From assembly GCF_020421205.1 (NCBI RefSeq), contig NZ_JAIZZH010000001.1:62001-126000 (forward strand): a stretch of 64,000 bases of DNA, written 5' to 3'. A model generated the notes under the pieces. It was given only the letters and a program-made list of their open reading frames with translations. It was not told the DNA's origin and ran no database searches. This document shows, one piece after another, positions 17,091 to 24,673 of this stretch (positions within the stretch are counted from its first letter, which is position 1; each line of letters opens with the position of its first letter). A program made the translations under genes and the position numbers. This DNA is from Hymenobacter pini (GTDB lineage: Bacteria > Bacteroidota > Bacteroidia > Cytophagales > Hymenobacteraceae).

Positions 17091-17330
17091 CTACTGCTGG
17101 CTGGTACCGGGGCAGGCTCCTTGGGTGTACGTTTTCACGCCGGCGTTGCTGGCCTGGCAGGCGTTGCTGTACGTTTGGTTGTTGCAGCCGCACACGGGAG
17201 CGTATTCCATCGTGCACATGGCGTCCTTCCGAATTTTGCTTGGGTCGATGCAGTCGGTGGTAGGTGGAGTTTCCCGCTGACAGGCTACCACAGCAGTCAG
17301 CGCAACGAAGGAGGCAACTAAGCGAAACAT
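17091..17330 (-). CDS. Kazal-type serine protease inhibitor lipoprotein
   Basis: A 79-residue precursor. Residues 1-17 (MFRLVASFVALTAVVAC) form a lipoprotein signal with lipobox VVAC, so Cys17 is probably lipidated. The mature part has the Kazal pattern CTMEYAPVCGCNNQTYSNAC followed by a final GAC, with six cysteines able to form three disulfides. Kazal domains present a rigid loop that blocks serine proteases. On the cell surface or periplasmic membrane it could protect against host or competitor proteases. A longer open frame upstream is not used because only this ATG gives a signal peptide. Confidence 0.87.
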   Translation of the reverse strand: MFRLVASFVALTAVVACQRETPPTTDCIDPSKIRKDAMCTMEYAPVCGCNNQTYSNACQASNAGVKTYTQGACPGTSQQ

Positions 17331-17452
17331 AAGGCGAAACGTGTTGAATGAAGAACAGGCAAGTAGGCCAAATCTGCCGATACTGTACGGGAACAAGTAG
17401 TAAGCGGTAAACGAGGATAGGAAAATAGAATATTTTGCTGCGCTAATTTTAC

Positions 17453-17476
17453 TAACCGATAAAACCCCGGCCGTTC
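17453..17476 (+). promoter_or_regulatory. Possible weak ECF-type promoter of the YtxH-CsbD gene
   Basis: TAACC at 17453-17457 and CGTTC at 17472-17476 are 14 nt apart. This resembles, with one base shorter spacing and a weaker -10, the TAACC-N15-CGTTAA elements at 18529, 18812 and 25620. The leader to the ATG at 17573 would be about 90 nt. Confidence 0.3.
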
Positions 17477-17572
17477 TGCCGCGTATAGCTGCCCATAACC
17501 GGCCGCTACTCAGCAATAAAGCCGGTTGTTCCTCCGAACCTAATTTTTTCATCCATTCTCTCCCCAAGAATC

Positions 17573-18007
17573 ATGTCGTACCACGAAGAAGACAACTCCG
17601 GTAAAATTCTCCTCGCTGCGCTGGCTGGTGCCGGTGCTGGTATCATTGCCGGTCTGCTGATGGCTCCCGATAAAGGCAAAGCTACCCGCGAAAAAATTGG
17701 CTCGGCTGCCACCAAATACAGCGGCCAGCTGGGCGAGCAGCTGTCGAAATACGGCGAAGACCTCGACTCGAAATTCAAAGGCTACATCGAAAAGCTGGAA
17801 GACTTGGGCATCACTGGTGCTGGCTCCAAGCTGAAGCTGAAAGGCAGCTGGGATGAAGCAAAAGGCAAGCTGAAACAGCAATACGCGCAGCTCACCGACG
17901 AAGACCTCGACTACGCTGAAGGTAAAGGCGATGAACTGGTAGGTCGCCTGCAAAACAAGCTGGGTAAAGCCAAGCATGAAGTAGTAAAAATGCTGAACGA
18001 CCTGTAG
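17573..18007 (+). CDS. YtxH-CsbD fusion stress protein
   Basis: A 144-residue protein. Residues 10-60 match YtxH proteins: a glycine-rich membrane segment (ALAGAGAGIIAGLLMAPDKG) and then KAREKIG-type amphipathic helix. Residues about 90-144 match CsbD/YjbJ proteins almost throughout: GSWDEAKGKLKQQYAQLTD, EDLDYAEGKGDELVGRLQ. Both families are abundant stress-induced proteins of unclear mechanism. Normally they are separate genes; here one chain carries both, so the CsbD part would be membrane-tethered. A strong terminator follows at 18023-18062, and a second YtxH gene is downstream. Confidence 0.85.
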   Translation: MSYHEEDNSGKILLAALAGAGAGIIAGLLMAPDKGKATREKIGSAATKYSGQLGEQLSKYGEDLDSKFKGYIEKLEDLGITGAGSKLKLKGSWDEAKGKLKQQYAQLTDEDLDYAEGKGDELVGRLQNKLGKAKHEVVKMLNDL

Positions 18008-18022
18008 GCCGTACAGTATTCC

Positions 18023-18062
18023 AAAAAAGCCCCGGTCCTGATAGCAGGGTCGGGGCTTTTTT
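18023..18062 (+). terminator. Intrinsic terminator after the YtxH-CsbD gene
   Basis: AAAAAAGCCCCG (18023-18034) pairs with CGGGGCTTTTTT (18051-18062), ending in a T run on the plus strand. Confidence 0.88.
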
Positions 18063-18135
18063 AACTACCACGTGCTGCCGCTCGTTTACAGTCAGTACTA
18101 CACCGGTTACTTCCACCTCTAATACCACATTGGTT

Positions 18136-18510
18136 ATGCAAGACACAAAAGGCAAAGTAATTTTCTCGTTGCTGGCTGGTGCCACAGCTGGTATTGTGGC
18201 GGGCTTGCTGCTGGCACCCGAAACCGGCGAAGAAGCCCGGGCCAACCTGAAAAAATCAGCATCCCGCTTTGGTGGCGACCTGAACAAACTGCTGCAGGAA
18301 GGCAAAAACCGGCTTGATGCCCTGAAAGGACAAGCCCCCGCCGATTCGGAGCAACACGTAGCCGACCGCTCTGCCGCCGACGACCTGCTCCGTTCCATGA
18401 ACGGGCCAGCAGGCCCTCAAACTTCGGAGGCCGGCCGTACGGACGAAGCTGATTCCGACTACGATGGTATGGGCGGCGACTCGCGCCATCATCCCGGCTA
18501 CCGGAGCTAA
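18136..18510 (+). CDS. YtxH domain-containing protein
   Basis: A 124-residue protein. Residues 5-45 are a YtxH domain with a glycine-rich membrane segment (LLAGATAGIVAGLLLAPETG) and the following EEARANLKKSASRFGGDL helix. The C-terminal 50 residues are polar, acidic and probably disordered. The ATG at 18136 is taken over an upstream TTG. A paralogue of the N-terminal half of the preceding gene, it probably arose by duplication and is likely part of the same stress response. No terminator is obvious at its 3' end; the first tandem non-coding unit begins within a few bases of the stop. Confidence 0.85.
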   Translation: MQDTKGKVIFSLLAGATAGIVAGLLLAPETGEEARANLKKSASRFGGDLNKLLQEGKNRLDALKGQAPADSEQHVADRSAADDLLRSMNGPAGPQTSEAGRTDEADSDYDGMGGDSRHHPGYRS

Positions 18511-18528
18511 AAAAATCTAACGGTGGCA

Positions 18529-18557
18529 TAACCCTTCAGCTTCACGGCCGTTAAAGA
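18529..18557 (+). promoter_or_regulatory. ECF-type promoter of tandem unit A
   Basis: TAACC (18529-18533), 15-nt spacer, CGTTAAAGA (18549-18557). The AAC/CGT pair with 16 nt between TAAC and CGTT fits the general architecture of ECF sigma promoters. The same elements at the same spacing precede unit B and the stress gene at 25510. Confidence 0.55.
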
Positions 18558-18770
18558 CTATACAATCTGCTTGAAAAGAAGAGTGGAGATGTTACAAGAG
18601 TAAAATTGCCGACCGTAGAGCTTCTGCCGGGAACTGGTCAAACAACCCGGCTGTAAAATCATACGCTGTCCATCGCACGCTTCTCCTGTACACCCTGCTC
18701 AGAATGGTAAGCCGATTGTGTATTCGGAAAGCCTCTCGTCCTTTTTTTGACGGGAGGCTTTCTTGTTTTT
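18558..18770 (+). ncRNA. Putative sRNA, tandem unit A
   Basis: Predicted transcript of about 210 nt from the ECF-type promoter to the terminator at 18727-18770. Its body shares long blocks with unit B: AGATGTT, TAAAATTGCCG, GTAGAGCTTCT, TAAAATC, CCATCGCA and GCTTCT, in the same order and spacing. Within the unit, a TAAAAT...GCTTCT module occurs twice (from 18601 and 18654). No conserved start codon or reading frame spans these blocks, so the product is more likely RNA than peptide. No known RNA family was recognised. Confidence 0.55.
18727..18770 (+). terminator. Intrinsic terminator of unit A
   Basis: GAAAGCCTCTCGTC (18727-18740) pairs with GACGGGAGGCTTTC (18749-18762), followed by TTGTTTTT. 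Confidence 0.85.
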
Positions 18771-18811
18771 ACCTCAATCCGGAGCCTAGAAAAATTAATG
18801 TAACGCTTCCG

Positions 18812-18840
18812 TAACCTTTGCCTACAGCTGGCGTTAAAGA
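18812..18840 (+). promoter_or_regulatory. ECF-type promoter of tandem unit B
   Basis: TAACC (18812-18816), 15-nt spacer, CGTTAAAGA (18832-18840), identical in both boxes and spacing to unit A although the spacer sequences differ. Confidence 0.57.
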
Positions 18841-19050
18841 ACACATAACCGACTTACAAGATGTTGAGCGAGCATCTGTTGTAAAATTGCCGGCAGTAGA
18901 GCTTCTAGCGGAGAATGGTTAACAAGATCCACTAGTAAAATCGTACTTGCCCATCGCAAGCTTCTGCAGAAATCCTCTGTTCAGCTGAAATAATTAGTCA
19001 GTTACAAAAGAAAGCCTCCTGCGTTTATTGGCAGGAGGCTTTCTGATTTT
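18841..19050 (+). ncRNA. Putative sRNA, tandem unit B
   Basis: Second copy, offset about 282 bp from unit A. It keeps the two TAAAAT modules (18882 and 18936), GTAGAGCTTCT and CCATCGCAAGCTTCT while the sequence between them has diverged, which is the pattern of two functional paralogous RNAs rather than a recent duplication. It ends at the terminator 19010-19050, next to the 3' end of lysS on the opposite strand. Confidence 0.55.
19010..19050. terminator. Intrinsic terminator of unit B, shared with lysS
   Basis: GAAAGCCTCCTGC (19010-19022) pairs with GCAGGAGGCTTTC (19031-19043). T-rich flanks exist on both strands, so it can end unit B (+) and lysS (-). Confidence 0.85.
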
Positions 19051-19065
19051 GGTAGCTACCGAAAG

Positions 19066-20628
19066 TTACGCGTTGGCTTCCGGCTTAGGCGCATTTTCGG
19101 ATTTAGTGTACTCCGGCTTCATCTGTGGGAAGAACAACACATCCTGGATGGAGTTGGAATTGGTCATAATCATCGACAGGCGGTCGATGCCGATGCCCAG
19201 GCCCGCCGTAGGGGGCATGCCGTATTCCAACGCGCGCAGGAAGTCCTCATCGAGTACCATGGCTTCGGTGTCGCCGCGCTTACCCAGCTCCAACTGTTCC
19301 TCAAATCGGGCCCGCTGGTCGATGGGGTCATTCAACTCCGAGAAGGCGTTGCAGATTTCCTTGCCGTTGCAAATGGCTTCAAAACGCTCCACCAAGCCCG
19401 GCTTTGAGCGATGCTTCTTGGCCAGCGGCGACATCTCCACCGGATAATCGGTAATGAACGTAGGCTGAATGAGTTTCGGCTCCACGTGCTCCCCGAAGAT
19501 TTCGTCAATGATTTTGGCCTTGCCCATGCTCGGGTCGAGGCCCACTTTCAGGTCTTTAGCAGCGGCGCGCAGCTCATCTTCACTCTTCCCGTCAATGTTG
19601 AAGCCGGTGTAGTGCTGAATGGCTTCGGCCATGGTGAAGCGTTTCCAGGGGCGCTGGAAGTTGATAAGATTTTCGCCTACCTGCACTTCGGTTTTACCAT
19701 GCAGGGCCAGCGCTACGCGTTCCACCATTTCTTCTACCAGGTCCATCATCCAGTAGTAGTCCTTGTAGGCTACGTACAGCTCCATTTGGGTGAACTCGGG
19801 GTTGTGGAACCGGCTCATGCCCTCGTTGCGGAAGTCCTTCGAGAATTCATACACCCCGTCGAACCCGCCCACGATGAGGCGCTTCAGGTACAGCTCGTTG
19901 GCAATGCGCAGGTACAGCGTCATGTCCAGCGTGTTGTGGTGCGTTTTGAAGGGGCGGGCCGCCGCGCCACCGTACAAAGGCTGCAGAATAGGCGTTTCCA
20001 CCTCCAGGTAGCCTTTATCGTTGAGGTAGTTGCGCATAGCTTGCACCAGTTGCGTACGTTTCACAAAAGCGTCGCGTACGTGGGGGTTCACCACCAAATC
20101 CACGTAGCGCTGGCGGTAGCGCATTTCGGGGTCAGTGAGGCCATCGTACACCACTTCCTCGCCGGTGGCTTCGTCAATGCGCTTCTTCACCACGGGCAAC
20201 GGGCGCAGGCTCTTGCTCAGCAGCGTGAAGCCGGTTACGTGCACGGAGGTTTCGCCTACCTGCGTTTTGAACACGTGGCCTTTAATGCCCACAAAGTCGC
20301 CGAGGTCCACCAGTTTCTTGAACACGGTGTTATAAAGCGTCTTGTCCTCGCCGGGGCAGATTTCGTCCCGGTTGATGTAAAGCTGAATGCGCCCCGACGC
20401 GTCCATCAGCTCCGCAAACGAAGCCTTGCCCATCACCCGCACCGACATGATGCGGCCGGCCAGGCTCACCTCCTGAAAGTTATTCAGCTCGGGATGATAG
20501 TTGTCGTGGATTTCCTGGGCGTAGAAGTTCACGTCGAATAGCTCGGAAGGGTAGGGCTCAATGCCCAGCTTCTGTAGCTCTTCCAGTTTATTCCGACGAA
20601 TAATCTCCTGTTCGCTGAGGTGCTGCAT
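19066..20628 (-). CDS. lysS: Lysyl-tRNA synthetase, class II
   Basis: A 520-residue class II synthetase. An N-terminal OB-fold anticodon-binding domain (about 55-160, [18 protein letters not shown]) precedes the catalytic core, with motif 2 in [18 protein letters not shown] and motif 3 in [11 protein letters not shown] near the C-terminus. It charges tRNA-Lys in the cytoplasm. The ATG at 20628 gives the usual [18 protein letters not shown] start; the longer open frame runs into the leader. A -7-like box TATTTTTG lies on the minus strand at 20681-20674, about 50 bp upstream. Confidence 0.96.
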   Translation of the reverse strand: MQHLSEQEIIRRNKLEELQKLGIEPYPSELFDVNFYAQEIHDNYHPELNNFQEVSLAGRIMSVRVMGKASFAELMDASGRIQLYINRDEICPGEDKTLYNTVFKKLVDLGDFVGIKGHVFKTQVGETSVHVTGFTLLSKSLRPLPVVKKRIDEATGEEVVYDGLTDPEMRYRQRYVDLVVNPHVRDAFVKRTQLVQAMRNYLNDKGYLEVETPILQPLYGGAAARPFKTHHNTLDMTLYLRIANELYLKRLIVGGFDGVYEFSKDFRNEGMSRFHNPEFTQMELYVAYKDYYWMMDLVEEMVERVALALHGKTEVQVGENLINFQRPWKRFTMAEAIQHYTGFNIDGKSEDELRAAAKDLKVGLDPSMGKAKIIDEIFGEHVEPKLIQPTFITDYPVEMSPLAKKHRSKPGLVERFEAICNGKEICNAFSELNDPIDQRARFEEQLELGKRGDTEAMVLDEDFLRALEYGMPPTAGLGIGIDRLSMIMTNSNSIQDVLFFPQMKPEYTKSENAPKPEANA

Positions 20629-20750
20629 GGTACGGGGTGTAAAACGGGGCCAGGGGCCAGTAAAATCAAGCCGCAAAAATAGCGCGGCTTACACACTTAT
20701 TCGCATAAACCAACAAATACTTAGTTAGTTGGCACCAAAGCCCCGCAAAA

Positions 20751-20783
20751 AGCAAAAAGCGCCGGCCCAAGGGGCCAGCGCTT
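20751..20783 (-). terminator. Intrinsic terminator of the 20844 gene
   Basis: On the minus strand AAGCGCTGGCCCC pairs with GGGCCGGCGCTT and is followed by TTTGCTTTTTGC. Confidence 0.7.
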
Positions 20784-20843
20784 ACGTGTATATGGAGTTG
20801 GGAGGTAAAAGAATCAGAACGGAAGCCGCAGAGAGGTGGCAGC

Positions 20844-21881
20844 TTATGCGGCCATCTGCAGCGTAGGAGCTTCATCGCGCAGTACGGGCTCAATGCGGGT
20901 GCGCAGGCGTTGCTCCACAAACGAGCTCTGCAGGTGCTTAGGCAGCTCGGCCACCAGTTGCTGGTACCGCTCCAGCCCCATTGCCTTGGCCACGTAGGTT
21001 TCGTGGATACCGTTGAGGTAGCTCACAATATCGAGCAAAGAGTGGTGGAACAGTTGGAAGTCGATGTCCGCCTCCACAAAGCGCTCAATCTCGCGGCTGG
21101 TCTGCGAAATGCGCAGGCGGCCCAGCAGGTCGAAAATAGTAGTGTAGCCCAAGCGCCAGGTAATCTGCTGCCAGTGCGCGGCGGTCCACTTGTCGAGCAC
21201 CTTACCGGTTTTCTGGCTGCGGATAGCCGTGTTAGGGTTTGCTTGCACCTGCTGGCGAGTAGCCTGGGCTTTTATCTTGCGGGTAGTCCGCAGGAACTGG
21301 CCAATCTGAGCCTGCGCGTCAATCTCCTTACCGGCAATGTGCAGCCCGGCCTTATAGCCAGCCAGTGGCAACCGGTGAATGCTGAAGTCGCCGTAAGCGC
21401 CAGCAGCGTAGAAGGATATCGGCCGGGGATAGGCGTTGCGCACCACTAAGCGGCCCACTTCCCGGCGAATCAAGGAAGGGTTGTTGCTGCGTACGCCTGT
21501 GGTGTACAGGAAAGCCTGCAGACCGGCCATGATAGTGTGGTAAGCCTGCGGGAACGTCCAGTGCAGGGCGTTACGCAGGTAGTCCTCGTCACCAAGCTCG
21601 GCAGTGGCCCGCAACGCATACTCAGTGCTCCAGCAAGCGTGCAGTAGCTTGGTCAAGGCTTGCACATCTTCTTCTACCAGCTCGGGCTGATGGGCTCGGA
21701 AATAGGGCAAGTGCTGCAGGCCGCCCATTGCGTCGTCGGCCTGCTCGATGTGGTAGTTGATAGCAAAGAAGTAATTCAGAAACACTTGCGCCGGAATCGA
21801 TTTGCGCCAAGTTTCGTCGGCTTGCTTCTGCTCGTCGGTAATCAGCGGGATGATGGGCGTTTCCATGTCTTTCGTTGTCAT
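20844..21881 (-). CDS. Hypothetical all-alpha protein
   Basis: A 345-residue protein, predicted mostly helical from its sequence, with no signal peptide or membrane segment. Aromatic-rich stretches such as FLNYFFAINYHIEQADDAM and TFPQAYHTIMAGLQAFLYTT suggest a bundle with faint HEPN-like character, but the Rx4-6H RNase motif of HEPN enzymes is absent (only RNALH is seen). The central part is basic (RTTRKIKAQATRQQVQ), compatible with nucleic-acid contact. An alternative ATG five codons in (21866) is equally good. The upstream 250 bp are unusually AT-rich. I cannot assign a function. Confidence 0.72.
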   Translation of the reverse strand: MTTKDMETPIIPLITDEQKQADETWRKSIPAQVFLNYFFAINYHIEQADDAMGGLQHLPYFRAHQPELVEEDVQALTKLLHACWSTEYALRATAELGDEDYLRNALHWTFPQAYHTIMAGLQAFLYTTGVRSNNPSLIRREVGRLVVRNAYPRPISFYAAGAYGDFSIHRLPLAGYKAGLHIAGKEIDAQAQIGQFLRTTRKIKAQATRQQVQANPNTAIRSQKTGKVLDKWTAAHWQQITWRLGYTTIFDLLGRLRISQTSREIERFVEADIDFQLFHHSLLDIVSYLNGIHETYVAKAMGLERYQQLVAELPKHLQSSFVEQRLRTRIEPVLRDEAPTLQMAA

Positions 21882-22199
21882 ATTTACTCAACCAAGATAC
21901 TAAGAAATAGGTTCTTATTTGCTAAAAATATTGTCATGATATTAGTACAAGTAAAGCATTGTATGTCAGTTATTTGTGATGGTGTAATTTAAGGTGAAGA
22001 GAAAAGTATTTTTCAGTCTATTTACTAACGAATAAGATAGAGCCCAAGATGCACTAAATTGCATAGGTGCTCGACAACGCCACAATTAGCAGTGAGTTAA
22101 TAACTAAGTAATGACCTTATGCTTGCAGCAGGTGCGTAAACGCAAAAAGGCCCCCAGAATGATTTCTAGGGGCCTTTTGCAAACGAAGAAGGCTGAGGC
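21882..22199. other. AT-rich intergenic stretch (318 bp)
   Basis: The part 21882-22110 is clearly more AT-rich than its surroundings and has no coding frame. It holds the promoter region of the 20844 gene and, at 22142-22180, the terminator of the tail-specific protease. Confidence 0.55.
22142..22180 (-). terminator. Intrinsic terminator of the tail-specific protease gene
   Basis: GCAAAAAGGCCCC (22142-22154) pairs with GGGGCCTTTTGC (22169-22180); the minus-strand product ends in TTTTTGC. Confidence 0.8.
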
Positions 22200-24347
22200 T
22201 TAAATCTGGTCTTTCAGCACTGCAACAGCTTCGCGGAGCGTGATGTCCTTCTTCAGAGGCTTTACAAAGCGAGAAGCTCGGTTAACCTTGATAGTATCGG
22301 CACCCAGCTGGCGCAGGTCGAAGGCTAGGGGAGCAATGGCCATCGGTTGAGCTGCATTCTGAATGGCCTCGTACTTATCAGACTCGGTTTTAGCCTGCAC
22401 TTGCTCAGCGCGGTAATTAGCCAGCTTCAGCGACACCTTGGTATCGTCCTTGCGCTTCACCATACGCTGCACCATGTCCGAGAGCTGCTTGAAGCTGGGG
22501 CTGGCGTTAACGCGGGCCGTGCTGGATTGCCGCAGTTTGTCAATGGCCGGAGCATTGCTCCATACCCGGTATTTGGCGGGCGTAATTTCATCCCACTTCA
22601 AGGGGTAGTCCGTTTCCTTTTCACCCTGGTCGAGGTAGCTATACGCGTCGGGCAGAACGATATCCGGAATCACGCCTTTAAACTGCGTGGACCCACCATT
22701 GATACGGTAGAACTTCTGCGTAGTCAACTTCAGCGAGCCAAACGGCTTGATGCTGTTGAACTCAGCCGGCATAGCGTCGTCGAGGTCGAAAATGCGCTGC
22801 ACTGTGCCTTTGCCGTAGGTGCTGGCCGAGCCCATAATCACGCCACGCTTGTAATCCTGAATAGCCGCGGCCAGGATTTCGGAAGCCGAGGCGCTGTACT
22901 TGTTTACCAGTACCACCAGTGGGCCACTGTATTGCACGCGGGGGTCACGGTCGTTGAGGATGGTGGCCGAGCCTTGGCCGCCACGCACCTGCACTACCGG
23001 GCCGCTGTCGATGAACAGGCCGGCCATTTCCACGGCGTCCTGCAGGGAGCCACCGCCGTTAAAGCGCAGGTCGAGAACTACACCTTGTACATTCTCCTGC
23101 TTCAGCTTCTCCAATTCCTTCTTCACATCAGCAGCCGAGCTACGGCCGCCGTTGTCGTTAAAGTCGGCGTAGAAATTAGGCAGCTTGATGTAGCCCAGCT
23201 TCTTGCCATTTTCGTTGATGGTGGCCGACTGTGCGTAGGTTTCCTCAATTACCACCACGTCGCGGATAATCGGAATTACTTTGGTGCTGTTGTCGGGCTT
23301 ACGCACGGTTAAGCGTACTTCGGTGCCTTTTTTGCCGCGAATCAGTCCGATTGCCTTATCCAAGCGCCAGCCTTCCACCGATACGGGTTCTTCTGAGCCC
23401 TGCGCTACCCGAATGATGGCGTCGCCAGCTTTCAACTCACCCTGGCGGTACGAAGCCGAGCCGGGCACGATATCAGCTACTTTAATCTGGCCGTCTTTCT
23501 CCTGCAGCGTGGCTCCAATACCTTCGAAACGTCCAGTCATGGCAATGTCGAAGTTGTCTTTGTCGCGGGGAGCAAAGTATTCGGTGTGGGGGTCGTACGT
23601 GTTGGCAATGACGTTGGCGTAGGAAGCCAGCCGGTCATTGGCGTCTGTCTGCGACAGATCTTTGAAGTAATCGTCGAAATACTTCAGTACGCGCTTACGA
23701 GCTTCGGCTTCCATTTGGGCCGGAGTGCGGGTGGGTTCAGACGTAGTAACGGCCGAAGCGGTAGCCGTGGTAGAAGCCAGCGGCTTATCCTTTTTCTTGG
23801 ACTGCTCATCCATCATTTCTGACACACGCACCAGCGTCTGGTACTTCAGAAACTTACGCCACTCTTCTCGCTGAGCGGCCGGGTTAGCAGCGTAGGTTGC
23901 CTTATCGGGCTCGGTTTCGAAGTTTTCGTCGGTAGTAAAATCGAAAGGCTGCGCCAGAATTTCGCGGTACAGGCCCTGCACGTCTTTCACCCGCTGATTC
24001 ATAATCTGAGTGCTCTTATCTAAGAACTCGTGCGTGCCACGTTGCACCTCGTCGTCAATATCCTTCTGATATTGCGACAGGGCGGCCACGTCGGATTGCA
24101 GCAGAAACTTCTTGCTACCGTCCAGGCGCTTCAGATACAGGTCAAACACACGTTTGGAGAAGGCGTCATCAATACGCTCGGGCTGGTAGTGCGCAGCACT
24201 AAGGCCCTGCAGCATGGCTTTGATGAGGACCTCATCCTTCTGAGGGTTGCTGCCGTCGTTGCGCCGGTATAGCTTGTAAGAAGCCAGCACAAACACCGCC
24301 AGCAACACCGAGGCATATAGGCCTATTTTGAGTCGGGGGGAGGACAT
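22200..24347 (-). CDS. Tail-specific carboxy-terminal processing protease (S41A, Prc-like)
   Basis: A 715-residue periplasmic protease anchored by an N-terminal segment (LYASVLLAVFVLASYKLY). Order: Tsp N-terminal domain (to about 220), PDZ domain (about 245-330, GIGATLQEKDGQIKVADIVP), S41 catalytic domain with Ser in KYSASASEILAAAIQDYKRG and Lys in ASTYGKGTVQ, and the C-terminal DUF3340-like helical domain. It degrades or trims periplasmic proteins with apolar C-termini and helps control cell-wall hydrolases. The ATG at 24347 starts the anchor. Size and architecture are typical of the long Prc group. Confidence 0.94.
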   Translation of the reverse strand: MSSPRLKIGLYASVLLAVFVLASYKLYRRNDGSNPQKDEVLIKAMLQGLSAAHYQPERIDDAFSKRVFDLYLKRLDGSKKFLLQSDVAALSQYQKDIDDEVQRGTHEFLDKSTQIMNQRVKDVQGLYREILAQPFDFTTDENFETEPDKATYAANPAAQREEWRKFLKYQTLVRVSEMMDEQSKKKDKPLASTTATASAVTTSEPTRTPAQMEAEARKRVLKYFDDYFKDLSQTDANDRLASYANVIANTYDPHTEYFAPRDKDNFDIAMTGRFEGIGATLQEKDGQIKVADIVPGSASYRQGELKAGDAIIRVAQGSEEPVSVEGWRLDKAIGLIRGKKGTEVRLTVRKPDNSTKVIPIIRDVVVIEETYAQSATINENGKKLGYIKLPNFYADFNDNGGRSSAADVKKELEKLKQENVQGVVLDLRFNGGGSLQDAVEMAGLFIDSGPVVQVRGGQGSATILNDRDPRVQYSGPLVVLVNKYSASASEILAAAIQDYKRGVIMGSASTYGKGTVQRIFDLDDAMPAEFNSIKPFGSLKLTTQKFYRINGGSTQFKGVIPDIVLPDAYSYLDQGEKETDYPLKWDEITPAKYRVWSNAPAIDKLRQSSTARVNASPSFKQLSDMVQRMVKRKDDTKVSLKLANYRAEQVQAKTESDKYEAIQNAAQPMAIAPLAFDLRQLGADTIKVNRASRFVKPLKKDITLREAVAVLKDQI

Positions 24348-24673
24348 GAACGAGGGGGTGAAATGAGGAAAATTCCGGAACAAGTGGTAGCCCACAATTG
24401 GGGTACGAACGGCATTAGCGGCCGGTTGTATTACTCAACGCTGCCATCAATGTAATAAGTGCCCTAGATGCGTTGCTGTTCCTGTTTACTACGCAAAGGG
24501 GCAAAAAACAGTCCTGAGGTTGCACAGCGCTGTCCGCTGTAATTCCGTGAATATAGTGGTTCAGCAAATAAGCGCCCAAAAATGAATACTCTGTGAGCCT
24601 GTTTATCAGCTACGACAAAAAAAGGCCTTTCCCGCAGTGGGAAAGGCCTTTTCAGAACTACTTGAGCGTGTGC
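24348..24673. other. Intergenic stretch (326 bp) upstream of the tail-specific protease
   Basis: Apart from the terminator at 24617-24653 nothing was recognised: no gene, repeat or tRNA. Confidence 0.5.
24617..24653 (-). terminator. Intrinsic terminator of the glycine-zipper stress gene
   Basis: AAAAGGCCTTTCCC and TGGGAAAGGCCTTTT form a near-perfect stem with a 3-4 nt loop; on the minus strand a TTTTTTT run follows. Confidence 0.88.

Larger units (their letters stand above)
18511..19065. other. 555-bp non-coding region holding two direct repeats
   Basis: No reading frame in this gap looks protein-coding. It is filled by two homologous units, about 18512-18770 and 18790-19050, each built as promoter-like pair, conserved body and terminator. 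They are annotated separately below. Confidence 0.8.

Noticed and set aside
18601..18985. CRISPR-like array
   Set aside because: The repeated TAAAAT...GCTTCT modules are only four, imperfect, and spread over two units with terminators; no uniform repeat/spacer lengths and no cas genes.
19411..20541. Plus-strand frame of 376 codons opposite lysS
   Set aside because: Antisense shadow of lysS with no recognisable protein features.
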